From the NCBI GenBank assembly GCA_019419585.1, contig DXZQ01000035.1, forward strand, positions 1-11,608: DNA of 11,608 nt. Direction: 5' to 3'. The stretch comes from Collinsella sp. Lineage in GTDB: Bacteria > Actinomycetota > Coriobacteriia > Coriobacteriales > Coriobacteriaceae. The notes under the pieces are model-generated. The model made no database searches and was not told the DNA's origin. It saw only the letters and a list, made by a program, of their open reading frames with translations. Both the position numbers and the translations under genes were made by a program. Positions within the stretch are counted from its first letter, which is position 1. Every line of letters begins with the position of its first letter. This document shows, piece by piece, positions 7,269 through 11,608 of the stretch.

Positions 7269-7319
7269 ATCTCGCCCGAAGCGGCTCTTCCGTGCCGTGC
7301 ATGTCGCTCAGTGCGAGAT
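7269..7319 (-). promoter_or_regulatory. Long inverted repeat in the carrier leader
   Basis: ATCTCGC (7269-7275) and GCGAGAT (7313-7319) pair, and inside them CGGC/GCCG (7282-7297) forms a second stem. It lies between the argF terminator hairpin and the carrier ribosome site, so it may shape the leader of the carrier message. No known riboswitch is recognised. Confidence 0.35.
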
Positions 7320-7330
7320 TTTTACCAGAC

Positions 7331-7367
7331 AAAAGCGCTCGGGGTGCGCAGCAATGCACCCCGAGCG
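7331..7367 (-). terminator. Terminator or attenuator between argF and the carrier gene
   Basis: Arms CGCTCGGGGTGC (7336-7347) and GCACCCCGAGCG (7356-7367) are perfectly complementary around an 8-nt loop. On the minus strand the stem is followed by CTTTTGTCTGG. It lies 15 nt past the argF stop. The weak T-run suggests partial read-through into the carrier gene. Confidence 0.75.
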
Positions 7368-7382
7368 AGATGCTAGAAGCTC

Positions 7383-8378
7383 TTACTTGAGCGTAGCGTA
7401 CATGACAGCCTTGATGGTGTGCATGCGGTTCTCGGCCTCGTCGAAGACCTTGGAAGCGGGGCTCTCGAAGACCTCGTCGGTGACCTCCTGCTCGGTGATG
7501 CCGAACTGCTCGCACTTCTCGGCGCCAATGGTGGTGTTGGTGTCGTGGAAGCTGGGCAGGCAGTGCAGGAAGATGGCACCCGGGTTGGCCATAGCCATGA
7601 CCTCGGAGGTGACACGATACGGGGTGAGCTGAGCGATGCGCTCGGCCCAGACCTCGTCGGGCTCGCCCATGGAGACCCACACGTCGGTGTAGATGACGTC
7701 GGCACCGGTGACGCCGTCCTTGACGTCGGTGGTCAGCTTGATGGTGCAGCCGTTGGCCTCGGCGATGGGCTTGCAGGCCTCGATGACGTCGTCAGCGGGC
7801 ATGCACTCCTCGGGGCCGCAGGCCACGAAGTTCATGCCGAGCTTGGAGCAGACAACCATGAGGGAGCGAGCGACGTTGTTCTTGCAGTCGCCCATGAAGA
7901 CGAGGGTCTTGCCCTTGATGTCGTAGTTGAAGTTCTCCTGGACGGTCAGGATGTCGGCGAGCATCTGGGTGGGGTGCCACTCGGTGGTCAGACCGTTCCA
8001 CACGGGCACGCCGGACTTAGCGGCAAGCTCCTCGACGTCGTCCTGGGCAAAGCCACGGAACTCGATGCCGTCATACATGCGGCCGAGAACGCGGGCGGTG
8101 TCCTCGATGGACTCCTTCTTGCCCATCTGCGACGAACCCGGATCGAGGTAGGTGACGCCCATGCCCAGATCCATGCCGCCGACCTCGAAGGCGCAGCGGG
8201 TACGAGTGGAGGTCTTCTGGAAGAGCAGAACGATGTTCTTGCCCTCGAGATAGCGGTGCGGAACACCAGCGCGCTTCATGTCCTTGAAGTTCTTGGAGAG
8301 CTTGAGCAGGTACTCGATCTCCTCGGTGGTGAGGTCGAGAAGCTTGAGGAAGCTACGGCCGGAGAGGTTAACACCCAT
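7383..8378 (-). CDS. argF: Ornithine carbamoyltransferase, catabolic (ArcB role)
   Basis: This cytoplasmic enzyme of 331 residues interconverts ornithine plus carbamoyl phosphate with citrulline plus phosphate. In the arginine deiminase pathway it runs toward ornithine. The carbamoyl-phosphate domain shows FQKTSTRTR (STRTR at 57-61) and HPTQ (135-138). The ornithine domain shows FMGDCKNNVARS (161-172), DVWVSMGE (232-239) and the catalytic HCLP (272-275). The length is normal for the family. The ATG follows AAAGGA at a spacing of nine. It starts 106 nt after arcA and is followed by a terminator-like hairpin and the carrier gene. The anabolic enzyme has the same family signature, so the catabolic assignment rests on context. 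Confidence 0.96.
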   Translation of the reverse strand: MGVNLSGRSFLKLLDLTTEEIEYLLKLSKNFKDMKRAGVPHRYLEGKNIVLLFQKTSTRTRCAFEVGGMDLGMGVTYLDPGSSQMGKKESIEDTARVLGRMYDGIEFRGFAQDDVEELAAKSGVPVWNGLTTEWHPTQMLADILTVQENFNYDIKGKTLVFMGDCKNNVARSLMVVCSKLGMNFVACGPEECMPADDVIEACKPIAEANGCTIKLTTDVKDGVTGADVIYTDVWVSMGEPDEVWAERIAQLTPYRVTSEVMAMANPGAIFLHCLPSFHDTNTTIGAEKCEQFGITEQEVTDEVFESPASKVFDEAENRMHTIKAVMYATLK

Positions 8379-8423
8379 GGTTCGATTCCTTTCGAAGAAA
8401 TGAATTACGTAAGTATTAGTGTT

Positions 8424-8471
8424 GCCCGTTTAACGGGCGAAGCCGGTGCGGTTGTAGGGGGACCGCACCGG
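8424..8471 (-). other. Two stem-loops between arcA and argF
   Basis: CCGGTGCGGT/ACCGCACCGG (8443-8471) is a perfect 10-bp stem with a 9-nt loop, starting 14 nt past the arcA stop. GCCCGTTTAACGGGC (8424-8438) is a second tight hairpin. Neither is followed by a T-run, so they are more likely processing or stabilising structures than terminators. They may allow arcA message to accumulate above that of argF. Confidence 0.55.
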
Positions 8472-8484
8472 AAACGGAAAAACC

Positions 8485-9726
8485 TTAGAGGTCCTCGCGC
8501 CAGAAGGGCATGCTCATGCAGCGCGGGCCGCCGCGGCCGCGGGAGAGCTCGGCGGAGGGCACGACGAGAAGGTCCAGGCCCTCCTTGTACAGCACGTCGT
8601 TGGTGACGGTGTTGCGGGCGTAGACGCAGATCTTGCCGGGCTCGACGCACAGGGTGTTGGAGCCGTCGTTCCACTGCTCGCGGGAGGCCGCGATCGGGTC
8701 GCCGCCGCCGCAGGGGATCAGCTTGACCTGGTCGACGCCGGTGGCGTCCTCCAGGACGTGCTCGAGGGTGTCCTCGATCAGGCGGATGTTCACGTCGCCC
8801 GGGTTCTTGCCGGCGGTCAGCTCGTAGACGCGCAGGGTGCCCATGATGGCGGGGTGGATCGTGAACTTATCGACGTCGATCTGGGTGAAGACCGTGTCGA
8901 GGTGCATGAAGGCGCGCGAGACGGGGATGTCGAAGGCCAGGATGCGCTCGACCTTGGAGTCGGAGTTCCAGAAGATGTTCTGGGCCATGACGTCGATGGC
9001 GGCCGCCTGGGTGCGCTGGGAGATGCCGACGGCGAGGGTCTTCTCGTTGATGTTCAGCACGTCGCCGCCCTCGGTGTGGAACTGGCAGTCGCGGCGGAAG
9101 TACAGGGAGACGTCCTTGTAGTCGGGGTGGTACTTGAAGACGTACTTGCCGTACAGGGTCTCGCGGTTGCGGGTGACCGAGTACATGCGGTTGAGGTTGA
9201 CGCCCTCGCCGACGACCGCGAACGGGTCGCGGGTGAAGTAGAGGTTGGGCATCGGGTCGATGATCAGGTCGGACTCGGACTCGGAGTTGACCAGGGAGTC
9301 GAGGGTCGTGGACGCCGTGAGGGGCATGTCGATCTCGGCCTTGGTCATGCCGGCCATGGTCTTCTTGACGAACTCGAGGTTGTCCTCGATGGAGTCCAGC
9401 TTCTCGCGGACGATCTGCGGCATGTGCTGGCCGCGGATGCCCGCCTCGGCGATGTACTGGTCGGTGAACTCGGCGCGGGCGCCGGGGACCTGGTCGAACA
9501 CCTCGGCGACGAGGTTCTCGAGGTAGAGCACCTCGACGCCCTGGTCCCTCAGGATCTGGGCGAAGGTGTCGTGCTCCTGCTGCGCGACCTCAAGGAACGG
9601 GACGTCGTCGAACAGGAGTCGCTCGAGCTCGTCGGGCGGCAGGTTGAGGAGCTCGTCGCCGGGACGGTGCAGGCAGACCTTCCTGAGCTTGCCGATCTCG
9701 GAAGGCACGTGCAGACCTTTCGTCAT
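8485..9726 (-). CDS. arcA: Arginine deiminase
   Basis: This cytoplasmic enzyme of 413 residues hydrolyses arginine to citrulline and ammonia, the first step of the arginine deiminase pathway. The fold signature is complete: DPMPNLYFTRDPF (157-169, D167), FHTEGGDVL (216-224, H217 and E219), FMHLDTVFTQID (273-284, H275 and D277), NDGSNTL (353-359), and RGRGGPRCMSMPF (396-408) with nucleophile C403. These positions lie within a few residues of those of the Pseudomonas enzyme. The start context is crowded: AGGAGG ends two bases before the ATG, so AAAGG nine bases upstream may act as the ribosome site. Codons end in G or C far more often than in neighbouring genes, which suggests high expression or a different history. 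A second gene with an identical end begins at the window edge. Confidence 0.97.
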   Translation of the reverse strand: MTKGLHVPSEIGKLRKVCLHRPGDELLNLPPDELERLLFDDVPFLEVAQQEHDTFAQILRDQGVEVLYLENLVAEVFDQVPGARAEFTDQYIAEAGIRGQHMPQIVREKLDSIEDNLEFVKKTMAGMTKAEIDMPLTASTTLDSLVNSESESDLIIDPMPNLYFTRDPFAVVGEGVNLNRMYSVTRNRETLYGKYVFKYHPDYKDVSLYFRRDCQFHTEGGDVLNINEKTLAVGISQRTQAAAIDVMAQNIFWNSDSKVERILAFDIPVSRAFMHLDTVFTQIDVDKFTIHPAIMGTLRVYELTAGKNPGDVNIRLIEDTLEHVLEDATGVDQVKLIPCGGGDPIAASREQWNDGSNTLCVEPGKICVYARNTVTNDVLYKEGLDLLVVPSAELSRGRGGPRCMSMPFWREDL

Positions 9727-9899
9727 GGCCTCCTACCTTTCTTTCGGGCCCTTGTCAGGGCCGATTCGTTAGCGCCCCTCCGTGTGAGGCGTTATTGCTG
9801 ACGACATATTTATATCCAAAATCAGCCCATACTTCCACCTTGCCCCCGAACGGTTTTTTATGGGGGGTGAACGGCATACACATATACTTCACGCATGGC

Positions 9900-9921
9900 A
9901 CACTTTGATATAATAAAGTGT
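9900..9921 (-). promoter_or_regulatory. Operator candidate over the arcA -10 region
   Basis: ACACTTT and AAAGTGT are perfect 7-bp arms separated by 8 nt. The right part, TAATAAAGT, also occurs at 10003-10011 and, inverted, at 9970-9978. It overlaps the proposed -10 box, as would suit a repressor. The regulator is not known. Confidence 0.5.
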
Positions 9922-9935
9922 ATTTACGTGCTAAA
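9907..9935 (-). promoter_or_regulatory. Candidate promoter of arcA
   Basis: On the minus strand TTTAGC (9930-9935) and TATATC (9907-9912) are 17 nt apart. The -35 match is weak, as in many activated promoters. It would give a leader of about 175 nt. Other AT-rich placements are possible. Confidence 0.3.
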
Positions 9936-9967
9936 ACGCGTTTTCAGTCCAAATAGCAAATGGAACT

Positions 9968-10013
9968 TAACTTTATTAAACCACCCTCAAATTGCATATT
10001 TCTAATAAAGTTA
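9968..10013. promoter_or_regulatory. Paired half-sites with 11-bp arms
   Basis: TAACTTTATTA (9968-9978) and TAATAAAGTTA (10003-10013) are perfect inverted copies 24 nt apart. The core TAATAAAGT is shared with the palindrome at 9900-9921. This looks like two sites for one protein that may loop or bind cooperatively. Confidence 0.5.
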
Positions 10014-10049
10014 TGAATAGAATTAGCGGTTCATGCCGCGTCTCAACCA

Positions 10050-10065
10050 TTTTCATTTTTATTCA
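10050..10065 (-). promoter_or_regulatory. ARG-box-like site (ArgR/AhrC)
   Basis: On the minus strand TGAATAAAAATGAAAA matches the Bacillus-type ARG box TGAATAAAAATKCAAK at 14 of 16 positions. ArgR/AhrC-type regulators control arginine deiminase operons in many Gram-positive bacteria. Further TGAAT words lie nearby (plus strand 10014-10018 and minus strand around 10082-10086), as would fit a two-box operator. Confidence 0.5.
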
Positions 10066-10088
10066 GAAAAAAGTTTGTCCTATTCATT

Positions 10089-10116
10089 TCTGGTAAACAA
10101 ATTACCGTTTACCAGA
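10089..10116. promoter_or_regulatory. Inverted repeat, operator candidate
   Basis: TCTGGTAAAC and GTTTACCAGA are perfect 10-bp arms separated by 8 nt. The spacer adds a third, inverted half-site (TTACC at 10102-10106), so GGTAA occurs three times in 24 bases. No T-run follows, so it is more likely a protein-binding site than a terminator. It lies about 170 nt upstream of the proposed -10. Confidence 0.5.
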
Positions 10117-10211
10117 CGCTTGATACCGTTCACTGGAAGCTCAGTATAAGGCCCAGCGGATACCGACTCGCTTTACGGCCCCATTTGTAACAACTTGATT
10201 TCTCGGTATGG

Positions 10212-10250
10212 AAAAACGGACCCGCTTCACTAGGGAAACGGGTCCGTTTT
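10212..10250 (-). terminator. Intrinsic terminator of the aminotransferase gene
   Basis: AAAACGGACCCG (10213-10224) and CGGGTCCGTTTT (10239-10250) are a perfect 12-bp stem with a 14-nt loop. On the minus strand it ends in TTTTT. The outer runs would also allow termination on the plus strand. It insulates the arcA control region from the gene upstream. Confidence 0.9.
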
Positions 10251-10299
10251 CGATTATCTTCGGCCAATTTGGATAAGGCCCTCGAAAATCGTCGGAATC

Positions 10300-11424
10300 C
10301 TAGCGATCGAACTCCGCCAGTGCCTCGCCCAAATGCCTCAGGCCCTCGCGAAGAACGTCTTCACTCGCGCAGTAGCCCAGACGCGCGCCGCAGGGAAGCT
10401 CAAAGCGGCTGCCGGGAACCAGCAGCACTCCCCTCTCGGCCAACAGGCGCTTGCAGAACTCCTCATCGTCCTCGGGAATATCCAGCTGGATAAACGAGGT
10501 GGACACGCCCTGCGGGGCCGTCCAGGAGACACGATGCTGCGTATCGATCCAAGCCTGCGCGATATCGCGATTGCCAAACACAATCTTGCGGTTGCGCTCG
10601 AGAATCTTGTCCTTGTGCTCAAGCACGTAGGTCGCTAGGGCGTCGTTGAACACGCCGCCGCAGATCATGGTGTAGTCACGATACGTGCGGATGCGGTTGG
10701 AAACCTCTTCGTCGGCCACGACCCAGCCCACGCGGGCCGCAGGCGTCGAATAGGTCTTGGACACCGAGTTGGTGACGATAGCCTTCTCGTACACGTCAGC
10801 CATCGACATAAAGGACTCGGTGTTCTCGAGCGGCAGATACACCTCGTCGCACAGCACGTAGGCGCCCACCGAACGGGCGATCTCGGCAATCTGGCCGAGC
10901 GTATCGGCATCGAGCACCGTACCGATGGGATTCGATGCGTTATTGATGCAAATGAGCTTGGTGTTGGGGCGCACCGAGCGCTTGAGCTCCTCGATATCGG
11001 GCTTCCAGCCGAGCTCCTCGCGAAGCTCCCAATACTCGACCTCGGCACCGAGCGTACGCGGAATCTCATAGAGCGGCGCATAGGTAGGCCACTCGGCAAT
11101 CACGTGATCGCCGGGCTCGACAACAGCCATGATGGCATTGAGGTTAGCACCCGTACAGCCATTGGTCTGCAAAATGTGATCGGGATTGACCTCGCGACGA
11201 TACAGCTTGGCGACTTCGGCCTTAAACTCCGGCGAACCCTCGATCCAGCCGTAATTCATCTTCTCGCGATCCAGGCGCTCGTAGAACGTAGCACCGTCCT
11301 GCTCGTCAAGTGCGCGAAGCTCACCCATGGTCAGCGACGAGATCGTCGACTGAGCGATATCCCAGGTAGCACTCTTCTCCCAAACGTTGAGCCATTCCTC
11401 AACGCCAATTGTCTTGATGTCCAT
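10300..11424 (-). CDS. PLP-dependent class I/II aminotransferase (ArcT-like)
   Basis: This cytoplasmic aminotransferase has 374 residues. PLP-binding features are visible: TNGCTGANLN (87-96) for the phosphate region, Y115 in EWPTYAP, NNASNPIG (161-168, N165), DEVY (193-196, D193), the Schiff-base lysine K223 in SVSKTYS, R231 in AARVGW, and R348 in CGARLGY for the substrate carboxylate. The frame reaches 11508, but that extension crosses a hairpin; I chose the ATG at 11424, which follows AAGG by five bases and gives a family-like start. It lies between two arginine deiminase genes. Lactobacillus arc operons contain a similar transaminase gene called arcT whose substrate is not settled, so a role in ornithine or arginine-derived amino-group metabolism is inferred. 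Its own terminator separates it from the next arcA. Confidence 0.88.
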   Translation of the reverse strand: MDIKTIGVEEWLNVWEKSATWDIAQSTISSLTMGELRALDEQDGATFYERLDREKMNYGWIEGSPEFKAEVAKLYRREVNPDHILQTNGCTGANLNAIMAVVEPGDHVIAEWPTYAPLYEIPRTLGAEVEYWELREELGWKPDIEELKRSVRPNTKLICINNASNPIGTVLDADTLGQIAEIARSVGAYVLCDEVYLPLENTESFMSMADVYEKAIVTNSVSKTYSTPAARVGWVVADEEVSNRIRTYRDYTMICGGVFNDALATYVLEHKDKILERNRKIVFGNRDIAQAWIDTQHRVSWTAPQGVSTSFIQLDIPEDDEEFCKRLLAERGVLLVPGSRFELPCGARLGYCASEDVLREGLRHLGEALAEFDR

Positions 11425-11440
11425 GGCCACCTTATCCGTT

Positions 11441-11460
11441 GTTAATTTAACGTCATTAAA
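11441..11460 (-). promoter_or_regulatory. Overlapping palindromes before the aminotransferase ribosome site
   Basis: GTTAA-T-TTAAC (11441-11451) overlaps TTTAA-N5-TTAAA (11446-11460). They lie just upstream of the ribosome site of the aminotransferase gene and may form an operator. No -10/-35 pair is clear. Confidence 0.35.
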
Positions 11461-11464
11461 CATG

Positions 11465-11499
11465 AATGGGACGGTGCGAAAGATCCGCATCGTCCCATT
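11465..11499 (-). terminator. Long hairpin between the second arcA and the aminotransferase gene
   Basis: AATGGGACGGTGCG and CGCATCGTCCCATT form a 14-position stem with a 7-nt loop. It is complete with a G-U wobble on the plus strand and has one A-C mismatch on the minus strand. The minus-strand T-run is poor (CATGTTTAATG), so it may be a leaky terminator or a processing hairpin within an arcA-aminotransferase transcript. Confidence 0.5.
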
Positions 11500-11502
11500 G
11501 GG

Positions 11503-11549
11503 AGACATCTAATGGCAGCTAGATGTTTGTATTAAGACCTGTACGGGTC
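11503..11549 (-). other. Two small stem-loops after the second arcA
   Basis: ACATCTA/TAGATGT (11505-11511 and 11520-11526, 8-nt loop) and AAGACC/GGTCTT (a 6-bp stem with a 6-nt loop ending about 10 nt past the arcA stop). They differ in sequence from the hairpins behind the first arcA copy, so the near-identity of the two genes stops at the coding end. Confidence 0.4.
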
Positions 11550-11559
11550 TTTGAAAACC

Positions 11560-11608
11560 TTAGAGGTCCTCGCGCCAGAAGGGCATGCTCATGCAGCGCG
11601 GGCCGCCG
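11560..11608 (-). CDS. arcA: Arginine deiminase, second copy, C-terminal end only
   Basis: Only the last 15 codons and the stop are inside the window; the gene continues beyond the right edge. The visible residues GGPRCMSMPFWREDL include the nucleophilic cysteine of the family. All 49 bases are identical to the end of the complete arcA gene, and the identity continues for six bases past the stop. Whether the rest of the gene is intact cannot be seen. It reads toward the aminotransferase gene and may share its transcript. Confidence 0.85.
   Translation of the reverse strand, partial: GGPRCMSMPFWREDL

Larger units (their letters stand above)
9727..10211 (-). promoter_or_regulatory. AT-rich control region of the arcA operon
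   Basis: No gene is seen in these 485 bases; their AT content is well above that of the rest of the window. From the arcA side they contain a hairpin GGCCCT/AGGGCC just upstream of the ribosome site (9747-9762), a promoter candidate at 9907-9935, the palindrome at 9900-9921, a second pair of related half-sites at 9968-9978 and 10003-10013, an ARG-box-like site at 10050-10065 and a 10-bp inverted repeat at 10089-10116. The number of sites suggests control by more than one regulator. Confidence 0.6.

Noticed and set aside
7419..8606. 395-codon plus-strand frame opposite argF
   Set aside because: It is an antisense shadow with repetitive Leu/Val/Gly/Asp composition and no ribosome site.
8758..9801. 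347-codon plus-strand frame opposite arcA
   Set aside because: It is an antisense shadow with repetitive Val/Leu/Asp/Gly composition, caused by the strict G/C-ending codons of arcA.
10089..10116. Terminator upstream of arcA
   Set aside because: Neither strand has a T-run next to the stem, and the aminotransferase gene already has a strong terminator at 10212-10250.

Overview
The window looks like chromosomal DNA from a Coriobacteriia-type actinobacterium, with Collinsella as my best guess. This is inferred from the fairly GC-rich coding, the strong GGAGG-type ribosome sites, the pyrG-xerD linkage seen in Actinobacteria, and the pairing of an arginine deiminase cluster with a DUF1846 protein. 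I could not run a search to confirm it. Every real gene I can support lies on the minus strand, so transcription runs from right to left.

The right part (5.5-11.6 kb) is an arginine catabolism region. In transcription order it holds the 3' end of a second arginine deiminase gene (cut by the window edge), a class I/II aminotransferase resembling the one found in lactobacillar arc operons, a 570-bp AT-rich control region packed with palindromes, a complete arginine deiminase (arcA), a catabolic-type ornithine carbamoyltransferase (argF/arcB) and a YfcC-family carrier that probably exchanges arginine for ornithine. Arginine would enter, be deiminated to citrulline and be split to ornithine and carbamoyl phosphate. 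The carbamate kinase (arcC) that would make ATP from carbamoyl phosphate is not in the window. Stem-loops separate the arc genes. Downstream of the carrier is a chain of five or more hairpins that ends in a strong terminator.

The middle (3.1-5.2 kb) holds a DUF1846 protein of unknown role with its own -10 box and terminator. It is followed by a small winged-helix regulator, also with its own terminator.

The left part (0-3.0 kb) is a housekeeping pair: CTP synthase (pyrG) with a recognisable promoter and a leader hairpin, then the tyrosine recombinase xerD, which starts two bases after the pyrG stop at a GTG codon. xerD ends in a terminator with an unusually long 20-bp stem. To its left is a short palindrome-rich region that probably controls a gene outside the window.

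I do not see a clear new biological system. The observations most worth pursuing are the identical second arcA end, the operator array in front of arcA, and the hairpin-rich RNA after the carrier gene.
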